This document shows, piece by piece, positions 17,459 through 26,696 of a stretch of DNA of 64,000 bases. The DNA lies in NCBI RefSeq assembly GCF_003545715.1, contig NZ_QVNU01000001.1, forward strand, positions 806,001-870,000. The letters run 5' to 3'. The notes under the pieces were generated by a model that saw only the letters and a list, made by a program, of their open reading frames with translations, did no database searches and was not told the DNA's origin. Positions within the stretch are counted from its first letter, which is position 1. Each line of letters opens with the position of its first letter. Source of the DNA: Taibaiella koreensis (GTDB lineage: Bacteria > Bacteroidota > Bacteroidia > Chitinophagales > Chitinophagaceae). A program made the translations under genes and the position numbers.

Positions 17459-17607
17459 TAATAAACATTTCTTTTATGGCTTTTGGGAGCTTTAATCCTG
17501 CTGAGATCATTACAGCCGCAACCACGGGAACTTGCGCAGCTTTCCAGTAATAATCCTAATGCCAGTGCGATCACTAAAAAAAATCCTGCCTTCGAAATAC
17601 GCTTCAT
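17458..17607 (-). CDS. small Cys-rich lipoprotein, 49 residues
   Basis: Starts with Met-Lys-Arg, then a hydrophobic stretch ending in the lipobox LLESC, with Cys24 as the acylation site. The mature part is only 26 residues: CASSRGCGCNDL, then SRIKAPKSHKRNVY. Three Cys in nine residues and a basic tail are notable. Similar very short lipoproteins with this Cys/Gly pattern are, as I recall, widespread in Bacteroidota, without known function. It is probably cotranscribed with the 81-residue gene downstream. Confidence 0.75.
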   Translation of the reverse strand: MKRISKAGFFLVIALALGLLLESCASSRGCGCNDLSRIKAPKSHKRNVY

Positions 17608-17633
17608 AAGAATACGGGTATATTTGATCCCCT

Positions 17634-17641
17634 TACTTTTG
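17634..17641 (+). promoter_or_regulatory. -7 element TACTTTTG before the glycosyltransferase gene
   Basis: Exact TAnnTTTG match, 33 nt before the chosen TTG start. Confidence 0.45.
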
Positions 17642-17674
17642 TAAAGTTAATCAAAAATTGAATTGACCGCATCA

Positions 17675-18772
17675 TTGAAAATATTAATAGCACCACTGGA
17701 TTGGGGGCTGGGACATACCACCCGTTGCATACCCCTTATCCGTTATCTGTTGGATCGCGGACACCGGGTGACCGTAGCGACAGAGGGGCCGGCTGCTACT
17801 TTACTAAAAGATAATTTTCCCGGCCTGCCGCAGTTGCCACTGGAAGGCTACAGGATAAAGTACAGCCGCAGCAAAACCTGGTTTACGTTCAACATACTGG
17901 CTCAGGTACCCCGTATACTGTCGGCAATCAGGAGAGAGCATCGCTGGCTGGCAGCGGTACAGCAGCAGCAGCATTTCGATTTGGTGCTTTCCGACAATCG
18001 TTACGGCTTATACCACGCGCAGCTTCCCTGTGTCATCCTCACGCATCAGCTGCAGATACAAAGCGGCCAGGGTGCCGGGGCTGACGCCTGGTTGCGTCGG
18101 CTGCACTATCGCATGTTGGAACGCTTCGATGCCTGCTGGGTGGTTGATGCTGAAGCGGACCATGGCCTGTCGGGCAAACTGGCGCACCCGGCTGTGCTGC
18201 CACGGCAAGCCGTTTATATAGGGTCTTTGTCTCAATTTATGGATGCCGGGCAACAGACCATTACCGGCAATACCATACTGGTGCTGCTTTCGGGACCGGA
18301 GCCTATGCGGGGACAGCTGGAACGCCTGGTGTTCCAGCAGGCTGCTGCGCTGCCGCAATACTCATTTATGGTTGTAGCAGGCAACCCGCAGGGCAAGTGC
18401 CCCCGCGATCTGCCGGCGCATATACGCTACGAGACCCATCTTGCTGCAGATGCACTGCTGCCGCACATAAGGGCTGCTGCGCTGGTGATCTGCCGCAGTG
18501 GCTATTCGACAATAATGGACCTGGCCGTCCTCAATAAAAAAGCATTGCTGATCCCTACACCGGGACAAACCGAACAAGAGTACCTGGCGCGGTACCTGCA
18601 GCAGAAAAATTATTTTACTACGGTATCGCAGCAGGCGCTTCAGCTGGGACAGGATATACCAAAGGCCTTAGCGGCAAGTGTTATGCCGGTAAGGCCTCTG
18701 GGAACAGAACAATATTTTATCGGGGTGCTGCAGCCTTTCCTGGACCTTATTGCGCAGCAGTCTCCGCTTTAG
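17675..18772 (+). CDS. MurG-like glycosyltransferase, TTG start
   Basis: About 365 residues with a two-domain GT-B outline. The start KILIAPLDWGLGHTTRCIPL contains the nucleotide-sugar enzyme loop GLGHTTR. The C-terminal domain (GT28-like) shows LLSGPEPMRGQLE, then VICRSGYSTIMDLAVLNKKALLIPTPGQTEQEYLARYL, the donor-binding region of MurG and related enzymes. Acceptor and donor are unknown. No ATG is available; the TTG giving Met-Lys-Ile-Leu-Ile matches the usual family start, with another TTG four codons upstream. Its last 26 nt overlap the end of the convergent phosphatase gene. Confidence 0.88.
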   Translation: MKILIAPLDWGLGHTTRCIPLIRYLLDRGHRVTVATEGPAATLLKDNFPGLPQLPLEGYRIKYSRSKTWFTFNILAQVPRILSAIRREHRWLAAVQQQQHFDLVLSDNRYGLYHAQLPCVILTHQLQIQSGQGAGADAWLRRLHYRMLERFDACWVVDAEADHGLSGKLAHPAVLPRQAVYIGSLSQFMDAGQQTITGNTILVLLSGPEPMRGQLERLVFQQAAALPQYSFMVVAGNPQGKCPRDLPAHIRYETHLAADALLPHIRAAALVICRSGYSTIMDLAVLNKKALLIPTPGQTEQEYLARYLQQKNYFTTVSQQALQLGQDIPKALAASVMPVRPLGTEQYFIGVLQPFLDLIAQQSPL

Positions 18773-19823
18773 CCTCCGGTGCTTCCTTTACCAGGTAAAC
18801 GATCGTGGGGAAGTGGTCGCTATAGCCGTCGATCCAGTTGTTGTCGGAGAAGGAACGATGCGGGTATCCTTTGTATTGACCAAACTGCGTCTTTAAAAAT
18901 TTACGGTTAAAGATCTCAGCCTGGTAAAAGCGCCACTTGCTCGCCTGGGGTTTGACGAAGCCATAGGAAATAATGATCTGGTCAAACAGGTTCCAGCTGT
19001 CGTTATAGCCCAGGGTGCCAATACCCTTTTGATAATAATCAACCCATGGGTTAAAGAGGCCGCCTGGCTTCACTTTATCCTTGTCGCCCACGGCGCCCAG
19101 GGTCTTAGCTACGCTGGGATCGGTAGGATCGTCGTTAAGGTCGCCCATAATAATGAACTTCGCATTGGGATCGGTGCGGGCAATTTCTGTGATCACATCC
19201 TTACTGACCTGTGCGGCCTTGGCACGTTTCCATACCGTAGCTGCTTCGCCGCCACGGCGCGAAGGCCAGTGATTCACAAATACGTGGAAGGTGTCGTCGC
19301 CCAGCTTGCCGGTTACATACAGCACATCGCGGGTATATTCCGGCTTGCCGTTTTCCCTGATGTCCACCGGGAGCGCTTTTGCGCTCAGCACCTTAAAGTA
19401 TTTTGGGTTGTAGAGCAGCCCCACGTCGATGCCCCTGGTATCGGGCGATTCGAAATGGACGATCCGTAGGTTGCGGCTTTTCAGCTCGGGCTGCGCCACC
19501 AGGTCGCGCAGTACTTTGTCATTTTCTACTTCGGCCACGCCAATGATAGCCGGGCCGTCGGGATTCTTTTCGGTAGCAAGCTGCGATAGCACCGTAGCGA
19601 GATTGTGCAGCTTCCTGTGGTAGATCTCCTCGGTATAATGATAAGCGCCGGTAGGCGTAAATTCCTCATCATTTTTTTTAGGATCGTTCTCTGTATCGAA
19701 GAGGTTCTCGAGGTTATAAAAAGCGACTGCGCTAATCTGGTAGTTTTTTTTCTGGGCGAAAGCGGGTAGGGCAGTAAGAGCTAAAAATGCCGGCAGCACC
19801 CATTTCAAAGAGGGTAAACGCAT
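18747..19823 (-). CDS. secreted endonuclease/exonuclease/phosphatase-family protein
   Basis: A 358-residue protein with a signal peptide (MRLPSLKWVLPAFLALTALPAFA, then QKKNYQ). The EEP-fold catalytic blocks are all present: AFYNLENLFDTENDP, IIGVAEVEND with the metal Glu, VFVNHWPSRRGG with the active His, IIMGDLNDDPTDPS and the terminal SDHFPTIV. Substrates may be nucleic acid, phosphoinositide-like or other phosphodiesters, and cannot be told apart here. The C-terminal tail is Ala/Glu-rich and overlaps the glycosyltransferase gene on the opposite strand. Confidence 0.92.
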   Translation of the reverse strand: MRLPSLKWVLPAFLALTALPAFAQKKNYQISAVAFYNLENLFDTENDPKKNDEEFTPTGAYHYTEEIYHRKLHNLATVLSQLATEKNPDGPAIIGVAEVENDKVLRDLVAQPELKSRNLRIVHFESPDTRGIDVGLLYNPKYFKVLSAKALPVDIRENGKPEYTRDVLYVTGKLGDDTFHVFVNHWPSRRGGEAATVWKRAKAAQVSKDVITEIARTDPNAKFIIMGDLNDDPTDPSVAKTLGAVGDKDKVKPGGLFNPWVDYYQKGIGTLGYNDSWNLFDQIIISYGFVKPQASKWRFYQAEIFNRKFLKTQFGQYKGYPHRSFSDNNWIDGYSDHFPTIVYLVKEAPEAKAETAAQ

Positions 19824-19965
19824 CAAAATATAATGTTTTGTACAAATTCAAGTGCAAAACAAATAAAAAGATATGGGATTCTGAAGAATAGCGGGGAAAT
19901 AATGATTCCTTAATATGCGGCCGGCTGAAATGGGGTTTGCAATAGTGTTGCATAGTGTCCCGGTT

Positions 19966-19973
19966 TACCTTTG
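19966..19973 (+). promoter_or_regulatory. -7 element TACCTTTG of copA
   Basis: Exact TAnnTTTG match with a TTG 15 nt upstream; the leader would be about 20 nt. Confidence 0.5.
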
Positions 19974-19998
19974 CCTTACAGAAGAATAGTTATCAGTT

Positions 19999-22128
19999 AT
20001 GGAGCAGACATTTCATTGTAAGATAGGGGGCATGACCTGCGGCAACTGCGCGTTAACCATATCCCGCTACCTCGAAAAGCAGGGCGTAGGCCATATACAT
20101 GCCAATCCCGCTTCGGGCGAGTTGCAATTTACAGCAGGACAGGATGTTGATGTAGCACGCATCTACAAGGGCATAGGCCAGCTGGGCTATCAGGTAATAC
20201 AACCCGGCGCCGATGCGCATGAACACGGCCACACGCACCAGCACAAGGGATTGGGTCGTATGTTGCTCTTCTGCGCTTTGTTTACTGCCCCGTTGCTCTT
20301 GCACATGTTTGCAGGACACAATAGCATCCTCAACCGTCCGTGGCTGCAGTTGATCCTGTGCCTGCCCGTATATGCCATAGGCGTGGCACATTTTGGGCGT
20401 AGCGCTATCCGCGCCTTGCGCAATGGTATTCCCAATATGGATGTGCTCATCATTATGGGTGCTTCCGCAGCCTTCTTCTATTCGCTGGCCGGCATGTTGT
20501 TCTATTCCGGTGAAGCGCATCAGTATTTGTTCTTTGAGACCACAGCGACTATCATCACTTTTGTGCTGGTGGGCAACTGGCTGGAAGAACGCACAGTACA
20601 GACCACCACTTCGTCTATTCAATCGCTGGCGGCCTTGCAGCCTTCGGCAGCAAGAGTGGTTATGACCGACAGTATTGGTAAAGAAACCATCATGACCGTT
20701 GAAAGCAAATTGCTCAAACTGGGAGATGTGGTGCTCGTAAACGATGGCGATAGCATTCCTTCCGATGGGATCGTACTTAGTGGCATCGCTACGGTAAATG
20801 AAAGCATGCTGAGTGGAGAGAGCCTCCCGGTGCAGAAAGAACCGGGCATGACAGTTATTGGCGGCGCGATATTGCTGTCTGGCAATATGCGTGTTAAAAC
20901 TACTGCAGTGGGAGAGACTACTGCCCTGGCCGGAATTATACGCCTGGTGCAACAGGCCCAGGCGGCCAAGCCGCCCATGCAGAAGCTGGCCGATAAGATT
21001 AGCGCTGTATTTGTTCCTCTGGTATTGGGTATCGCCGTGCTCGCCTTCCTGGTTAATTTCTTTGCGGCAAACCTGCCGCTGGCGCAAAGTATGATGCGTA
21101 GCATCGCCGTACTGGTAATTGCCTGTCCCTGCGCCATGGGCCTGGCTACTCCGGCAGCTATCGCTGTGGGACTGGGCAGGGCTGCGCGGAAAGGTATACT
21201 GGTGAAGGGCGGCGATACGCTTGAGCGTTTCAAAGACATTAAGCAGATCGTATTTGATAAGACCGGCACCCTGACTACCGGCGCCTTGCGGATCAATACT
21301 TTTAAAGCCGAAGGCATTGATGAATCCTTATTCCGTTCGGTGATCGTCAGCCTGGAGCATTATTCGGCACATCCTATTGCCCGTTCTATTCTTGAGGAAT
21401 GGAAGAACGTACCGTTCATGGACCTGCAGGAGGTCCAGGAACACAAAGGCGAAGGTATACAGGGCATGGATAAGGATGGCAACCTGTGGCAACTTGGCTC
21501 CCATCAGTTGCTGAAGATGCTGCCGGGGAAAGCAAAAGAATATGATGTTCATCTCTTGCGCAATGGCGCCTGGGTTGGCGGACTCAGCCTTAGCGACGAG
21601 TTAAGAGCCGATGCTGCCGCTACGATACGGCAGCTGCATGCCGACGGTTTCACAACAGTGCTGCTGAGCGGTGACCGGGAAGAAAAAGCCATAGCGCTGG
21701 GCCGATCGCTAGGCATCGACCGCATATTTGCCGGGCAAAGCCCTGCACAGAAAATGGCACGACTCGACGACCTGCGTGCTTCAGGTCCGCTGGCTATGGT
21801 CGGCGACGGAATCAACGATGCACCAGCGCTGGCAAATGCCACAGTCGGTATCTCGCTAAGCGACGCCACCAAGGTAGCGATGCAGTCGGCCAGCGTGATC
21901 CTGTCCAATAACCGGCTAAGCAGCCTGCCTGCGGCTATACGTCTGGGGCGCTATACCTACCAGACCATTAAACAAAACCTCTTTTGGGCTTTCTGCTACA
22001 ATATATTGGCCATACCACTTGCCGCAGCAGGGTATCTCTCGCCCATATGGGCAGCCATAGTGATGGCTTTTAGTGATGTGATCCTTGTACTGAATTCATT
22101 ACGGCTCAACTATAGAAAGATCGATTGA
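19999..22128 (+). CDS. copA: copper-exporting P1B-type ATPase
   Basis: A 709-residue inner-membrane pump that exports Cu(I) using ATP. One heavy-metal-associated domain at the N-terminus carries MTCGNC (Cys14, Cys17). A His-rich linker (HEHGHTHQHKG, about 74-84) precedes eight membrane helices. The transmembrane copper motif CPC is at 376-378, the phosphorylated Asp420 is in DKTGTLTTG, the nucleotide-domain SAHPIARSI follows, and the hinge GDGINDAPAL is at about 602. CPC points to monovalent copper or silver. No copper-responsive regulator or chaperone gene is adjacent. Confidence 0.97.
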   Translation: MEQTFHCKIGGMTCGNCALTISRYLEKQGVGHIHANPASGELQFTAGQDVDVARIYKGIGQLGYQVIQPGADAHEHGHTHQHKGLGRMLLFCALFTAPLLLHMFAGHNSILNRPWLQLILCLPVYAIGVAHFGRSAIRALRNGIPNMDVLIIMGASAAFFYSLAGMLFYSGEAHQYLFFETTATIITFVLVGNWLEERTVQTTTSSIQSLAALQPSAARVVMTDSIGKETIMTVESKLLKLGDVVLVNDGDSIPSDGIVLSGIATVNESMLSGESLPVQKEPGMTVIGGAILLSGNMRVKTTAVGETTALAGIIRLVQQAQAAKPPMQKLADKISAVFVPLVLGIAVLAFLVNFFAANLPLAQSMMRSIAVLVIACPCAMGLATPAAIAVGLGRAARKGILVKGGDTLERFKDIKQIVFDKTGTLTTGALRINTFKAEGIDESLFRSVIVSLEHYSAHPIARSILEEWKNVPFMDLQEVQEHKGEGIQGMDKDGNLWQLGSHQLLKMLPGKAKEYDVHLLRNGAWVGGLSLSDELRADAAATIRQLHADGFTTVLLSGDREEKAIALGRSLGIDRIFAGQSPAQKMARLDDLRASGPLAMVGDGINDAPALANATVGISLSDATKVAMQSASVILSNNRLSSLPAAIRLGRYTYQTIKQNLFWAFCYNILAIPLAAAGYLSPIWAAIVMAFSDVILVLNSLRLNYRKID

Positions 22129-22170
22129 GCGCAGGGCAACAAAAACCAGGCTATATTGTCTTTAGCGTAT

Positions 22171-22178
22171 TATCTTTA
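22171..22178 (+). promoter_or_regulatory. -7-like element TATCTTTA of the DUF445 gene
   Basis: One base off TAnnTTTG and four bases (AGCT) before the ATG, the same spacing as other predicted leaderless genes here. Confidence 0.4.
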
Positions 22179-22182
22179 AGCT

Positions 22183-23439
22183 ATGAATGCACAGCAAAGA
22201 AGCGCTGATAAGATGAGACAACTGCGCTATCACAAAAGACTGGCTACAGGCTTATTTCTGCTGATGGTAGTTGTATACGCCCTCATGACCTGGCTTTCCC
22301 GTTCAGACCCTTCACATTGGATCGGGTATATCAAAGCCTTTTCCGAAGCGGCTATGGTGGGAGCACTGGCCGATTGGTTTGCCGTAACTGCTTTGTTTCA
22401 TCATCCCATGGGGCTACCGATCCCACATACCAACCTGATTGAAAAAAGCAAGAAAAGCATTGGTGATAATCTCGGCAATTTCGTCGTACAGAATTTCCTG
22501 ACACCTCAAAATATAAGACCTTATATACAACAGCTCACCGTATCGGCCTATGCTGCCGACTGGCTATCGGGGGAGAAGAACAAGACATTGTTGGTGAGTG
22601 AAACGGCCCGGGTGCTGCGGGATATCCTGCAGAAGATGGACGATGCGACCGTGGCCGCCTTTATTGCCCGAAAGGGTACTGAGCTCATAAGCAGTGTTAA
22701 GCTGAACGAAGTGGTAGCAGGCGCCTTGCAATATTTCCTGGAGCGCGAAGAGCATGAACAGCTGATCACTACATTAGCTGCACGGATCAGGCAGTTTATA
22801 GGAGAGAACGAAGACATGATCCAGGATAAAGTAAAAGAGGAAAGCTATTTCTTCGTGCCAAAATTTATCGAGAATAAGCTGGCCTCCAAAATATCCTCAG
22901 GACTGTCGCGCTACTTCGAAGAGATAGAAACGGATAAAGAGCACAAGATACGGAAAGAAATAGGGCAACAACTGCAGCAGTTTGTGACGGACCTGCGTAG
23001 CGGGGAAAAATGGGGTCAGGAGCTGGAGCAGCTTAAAAATAACCTGGTATCGGGCGATAACATTCAACGTTATGCAACCGACATATGGCAGTCGCTTAAG
23101 CAAACCCTGATGAGTGAATTGTCGGATACGGACTCGGCTATGCTGCAATATTTCAGCCGCACGGCCGGCGAACTGGCCGAAAACCTGAAGCAGGATGAAG
23201 CGCTCAGGGCGCGCATCGACAACTGGGTGCGGCTTACCGCCTATAAATACATCTTGCGCAATACCGAAAATGTGGGTCTGCTTATCAGCAATACGGTAGG
23301 CAACTGGCAGGGACGTGAGTTGAGCCAGAAGCTGGAAATGGAGGTGGGTAAGGACCTTCAGTTCATTCGTATTAACGGAACCCTCGTGGGCGGGCTCGTT
23401 GGCCTGCTGATCTATGCCATTACCCATTTGCTGAGCTAA
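22183..23439 (+). CDS. DUF445 family membrane protein
   Basis: A 418-residue protein with one helix near the N-terminus (about 23-42), the family block FSEAAMVGALADWFAVTALFHHPMGLPIPHT near 58-88, a long helical and probably coiled-coil middle region, and one C-terminal membrane anchor (GTLVGGLVGLLIYAITHLL). The topology suggests a large domain between two anchors. Family function is unknown. It lies 54 nt downstream of copA but has its own -7-like element. Confidence 0.92.
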   Translation: MNAQQRSADKMRQLRYHKRLATGLFLLMVVVYALMTWLSRSDPSHWIGYIKAFSEAAMVGALADWFAVTALFHHPMGLPIPHTNLIEKSKKSIGDNLGNFVVQNFLTPQNIRPYIQQLTVSAYAADWLSGEKNKTLLVSETARVLRDILQKMDDATVAAFIARKGTELISSVKLNEVVAGALQYFLEREEHEQLITTLAARIRQFIGENEDMIQDKVKEESYFFVPKFIENKLASKISSGLSRYFEEIETDKEHKIRKEIGQQLQQFVTDLRSGEKWGQELEQLKNNLVSGDNIQRYATDIWQSLKQTLMSELSDTDSAMLQYFSRTAGELAENLKQDEALRARIDNWVRLTAYKYILRNTENVGLLISNTVGNWQGRELSQKLEMEVGKDLQFIRINGTLVGGLVGLLIYAITHLLS

Positions 23440-23452
23440 GCTTGCCGGTAAA

Positions 23453-23490
23453 ATAAGGCGCTGCTCCGTTTTGCACGGGCAGCGCCTTAT
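23453..23490. terminator. hairpin between DUF445 and M16 genes
   Basis: A perfect 12-bp stem (ATAAGGCGCTGC with its complement) around a 14-nt loop that can pair further internally; placed between two convergent genes. Confidence 0.75.
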
Positions 23491-23510
23491 GATTATTGCC
23501 GGAGGCCGGT

Positions 23511-26357
23511 CTACTCGACAGGTTTGCCCTCTCTGTCGAGTGCTACCAGTTCGAATCCTTTTGCCTTAAGCTGATCGGCAAACAAGCTCTTGTCGCCTAC
23601 CAGCAACACGACCAGTCGTTCCCTGTCGGGCAGGTGTTGTGCTGCCAACGTCTTCATTTCGGCTACTGTAAGGCCTTTCAGGATGGCGTTTTGCTGCTCG
23701 GTATAGTTAGCCGGTAGACCATAAGTGAGGATGTTGCCGAGGAAGCCGGCCTTCTGTATGCCGGTTTCATACTTACGAGCCTCGCTTAGCGTAATGCTGT
23801 TTTGGGTAAAGGACAGCTCTTCGGCGGTAGCGCCTCCTGTTCTGTAATCCGAAAGGATGCGCAGCACATCGTTGAGCGCGCTATCGGTAGCGGCAGCCTT
23901 GATGCCGGCACTAAAGGTATAGTTGCCCTCATATTTGTCGCTGGTGAAATTGGATCGCGCACCGTAGGTCCAGCCTTTGTCCTCACGCAGGTACAGGTTG
24001 AGCCGGCTGTTGAAAGTGCCACCGAGCGGGTAGTTCATTATTGTAGACCGGTAAAAAGGGCCGGTAGCATCATAGCGCATATCATTGGCGATGCCCACCC
24101 TGAATTCCGTTTGCGCTGCGCCGGGAATATGTACGTAGTATACTTTTGTTTTTCCTACAGGAGGCGGCGAGGGCAGCATCGAAGGCATGACCTCCACATT
24201 GGAAAGCTGTTTCAGAAAGTCGAGCTTAGCGAGGATAGCGTTCTGAGCCACATCGCCGACCACTACTACTTCTGCCCCGATCTTGGTAAAGCGGTTGTCG
24301 TAATAGTTTTTGATATCTTCAAGGGTGATGTTGGCTATAGTCGCTTCGGTTCCGGTCAGTGGTCTGCCCAGAGGATTGTCGGGTCCGTTCAACAGGCGGT
24401 TAAAGACAGTTGAGGCCACGTAAACAGGCTGGTTGAGCATGCTTTTCACACTTTCCGTCAACCTTTTTTGGTTACGACCGAAATCTTCCGCAGTGAATTG
24501 CGGATGCAGTAACCGCTCTTCCAGCAATTGCATGGTCTTATCCAGGTTTTTGGAAAGACTGCGTACCTGTACAACGATCTCATCATCGCTTGCCGAGATG
24601 GTTATACTGCTACCCAGTTGCTCCAGCGCCTGGCTAAAAGCCTCCGCCGTATAATTCTTAGTGTCCTCATTCATCATCGTCGCAAAGAGATTGGCCGTGC
24701 CGTTCTTATCGGCAGGGTCGGTCATTTTGCCGCCTTTGAAATGGAGGATCAGGTTCACAGCGGGTATCTCGTCGGTTTGCGTACCGATCACCTTTATCGA
24801 ATTGTCAATAGTGCTTTGCCAGAACGCCGGCGCTTTGATCACAACGGCATTGCCGGCTGCGGGCATTTGCTTACGATCGAAATTATCTTTGGCTTTGTTG
24901 TACTTCAGCTTATCGTAGCCATAATTGGGGGCCTTGTATCCGGCTTGTGAGACGGTGTAATTGTCTTCGCCTGCTTTATTGGTCTCATTGCCCTTGGTCA
25001 GCACACTGACGATTACGGCGTGCCTGCCCTTGATGTATTGGTTGTATACCCGCATCACATCCTCCTTGGTAACAGAAGTATATTCTTTCAGCTCTTTGCC
25101 TATATAGTTGGGGTTGCCGGTAAAAGTATAAAACGCAGCGAGCTGGGATACCTTGCCAGGCACACTTTCCAGGCTATAGATCATACGGGCTTCGGAGCTG
25201 TTCCTGAACTTGGCAATGTCCTGATCTGTAGCGCCCCTCTTTTCAAATTCTGCAAAAGTTTCCCGCACCAGCTTTTCGATGTCGGCCAGCCTCTGGCCGG
25301 GGTAAGGCGTCACACTGACGATGAACTCGCCCGCCAACTCCAGCCCATGATCATTGTTATAGACGGTAGCATTTACCGCTTTGCTGGTCTTGATCAGGTT
25401 CTTGTAAAAAAGTGAGCTTTTGCCATCGCCCAGGATATCGGCCAGGCATTCCAGCGCAGGCTGATCCTTATGGAAAGCCGGCGGTACCGGGTAGGTCATG
25501 CGGAGCATGGGCAGCTTGGCATAGTTGTCCGTCATAGATACGTAGCGATCCTTATCCAGCACGGGTATGGGCAAGGCCACGGGCTTCACATCAGGCCCCT
25601 TGGGTATAGGCCCGAAATATTTTTCCACCCAGGCGATCACCTGTTTGGGCTGCACATCGCCACCTACAGTAAGCACGGCATTATTGGGGCCATACCAGCG
25701 CAGGAAGAAATTTTTGAGATCCTGCGCATTAACCCGGTTAAGATCTTCGATATAGCCGATCGTAAGCCAGGAATAAGGATGGCCATAGGGATACAGGTTA
25801 CGGGCGGTCACCTCGTTTACCAGGCCATAGGGCTGGTTGTCGTACCGCTGGCCGCGCTCGTTTTTTACCGTGGCACGTTGCACTTCAAATTTTTGCTGCG
25901 TTACCGCATCCAGTAAAAAGCCCATGCGGTCGGCTTCCAGCCAAAGCATTTTTTCCAGCTGATTGGCCGGAACCGTCTCAAAGTAATTGGTCCGGTCGCG
26001 GTTGGTAGTGCCGTTGAGCGTGCCGCCGGCTTCGGTGATCACTTTGAAGTGCTGCTCGTCGGCCACATTATCCGAACCCTGGAACATCATATGCTCGAAA
26101 AAGTGTGCGAAGCCCGATTTACCGATCTCTTCCCGTGCCGAACCCACATGATAAGTAACATCCACATGCACCAGCGGATCGCTATGATCCTCATGGATCA
26201 GGAGCGTAAGCCCGTTGGGTAATACATAGCGCTCATATGGGATCACAGGCTCCTTGCCTTTTTGCGTTACTTTCTCCACCAGCTTAGCCTGCGCGTGGAG
26301 AAGGCCGGGGCTAAACAGCGAGGCTGCTGCAGCAATCGAAAGGATAGTTTTCTTCAT
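23511..26357 (-). CDS. M16-family zinc peptidase, two-domain, exported
   Basis: A 948-residue protein with signal peptide MKKTILSIAAAASLFSPGLLHAQ. The N-terminal M16 domain has the inverted zinc motif HFFEH (His85, Glu88, His89) and the downstream Glu in the VKNERGQRYDNQPYG region. The C-terminal M16 domain keeps the fold (SMLNQPVYVASTVFNRLL, then YPLGGTFNSRLNLYLREDKGWTYGARS with the R/Y pair) but has no HxxEH, as in the usual active/inactive pairing. It probably degrades peptides in the periplasm. I reject a longer frame reaching 56 codons upstream because it lacks a signal peptide. Confidence 0.94.
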   Translation of the reverse strand: MKKTILSIAAAASLFSPGLLHAQAKLVEKVTQKGKEPVIPYERYVLPNGLTLLIHEDHSDPLVHVDVTYHVGSAREEIGKSGFAHFFEHMMFQGSDNVADEQHFKVITEAGGTLNGTTNRDRTNYFETVPANQLEKMLWLEADRMGFLLDAVTQQKFEVQRATVKNERGQRYDNQPYGLVNEVTARNLYPYGHPYSWLTIGYIEDLNRVNAQDLKNFFLRWYGPNNAVLTVGGDVQPKQVIAWVEKYFGPIPKGPDVKPVALPIPVLDKDRYVSMTDNYAKLPMLRMTYPVPPAFHKDQPALECLADILGDGKSSLFYKNLIKTSKAVNATVYNNDHGLELAGEFIVSVTPYPGQRLADIEKLVRETFAEFEKRGATDQDIAKFRNSSEARMIYSLESVPGKVSQLAAFYTFTGNPNYIGKELKEYTSVTKEDVMRVYNQYIKGRHAVIVSVLTKGNETNKAGEDNYTVSQAGYKAPNYGYDKLKYNKAKDNFDRKQMPAAGNAVVIKAPAFWQSTIDNSIKVIGTQTDEIPAVNLILHFKGGKMTDPADKNGTANLFATMMNEDTKNYTAEAFSQALEQLGSSITISASDDEIVVQVRSLSKNLDKTMQLLEERLLHPQFTAEDFGRNQKRLTESVKSMLNQPVYVASTVFNRLLNGPDNPLGRPLTGTEATIANITLEDIKNYYDNRFTKIGAEVVVVGDVAQNAILAKLDFLKQLSNVEVMPSMLPSPPPVGKTKVYYVHIPGAAQTEFRVGIANDMRYDATGPFYRSTIMNYPLGGTFNSRLNLYLREDKGWTYGARSNFTSDKYEGNYTFSAGIKAAATDSALNDVLRILSDYRTGGATAEELSFTQNSITLSEARKYETGIQKAGFLGNILTYGLPANYTEQQNAILKGLTVAEMKTLAAQHLPDRERLVVLLVGDKSLFADQLKAKGFELVALDREGKPVE

Positions 26358-26696
26358 TTGTTCTGGATTTGATGGTGTGTATGGACGATCCGGCAGCGAT
26401 AATAAGTATCCCTGCGCGGCCGCGGGCGTGAAGTTCCGAAAAAATATCGGCTTCGGAAGCAAGGGATAGCCGGTGCGGCAGTAGCTTTTTTTCAAGACAG
26501 GCAACCTTTGGCCCCGCCTGTGCATTTATCTATGCGCGGAAGAGGAAAGCACGATGATAGGTGAGCGGGCTTTCGTAACTTTTGGTAGCAGACAATGTAC
26601 GGATATGCCCGGCTGACCAGTACAAATCGTTGCCCGGGGAATCGCTTTGTTCTGGGCAAAACCTTAATTTTGGATTTTAATACAAAAACAAATCAT
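26358..26696. other. non-coding gap between M16 and peroxiredoxin genes
   Basis: About 340 nt between two divergent genes. The peroxiredoxin-side promoter lies at its right end. I see no other gene, strong hairpin or repeat; open frames entering it from both genes have no supporting features. Confidence 0.6.
26665..26672 (+). promoter_or_regulatory. -7 element TAATTTTG of the peroxiredoxin gene
   Basis: Exact TAnnTTTG match with TTTG 15 nt upstream; the predicted leader is about 20 nt and AT-rich. Confidence 0.5.

Noticed and set aside
20053-21087. Long open frame (344 codons) on the strand opposite copA, and similar ones opposite threonine dehydrogenase (28405-29334) and the TonB genes
   Set aside because: The opposite strands encode complete, well-recognised proteins. 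The antisense products have Cys/His/Arg-rich, low-complexity composition with no domain.
23511-26525. Longer M16 peptidase with 56 extra N-terminal residues
   Set aside because: The extension lacks a signal peptide and has unusual composition; the internal Met gives a textbook Sec signal.
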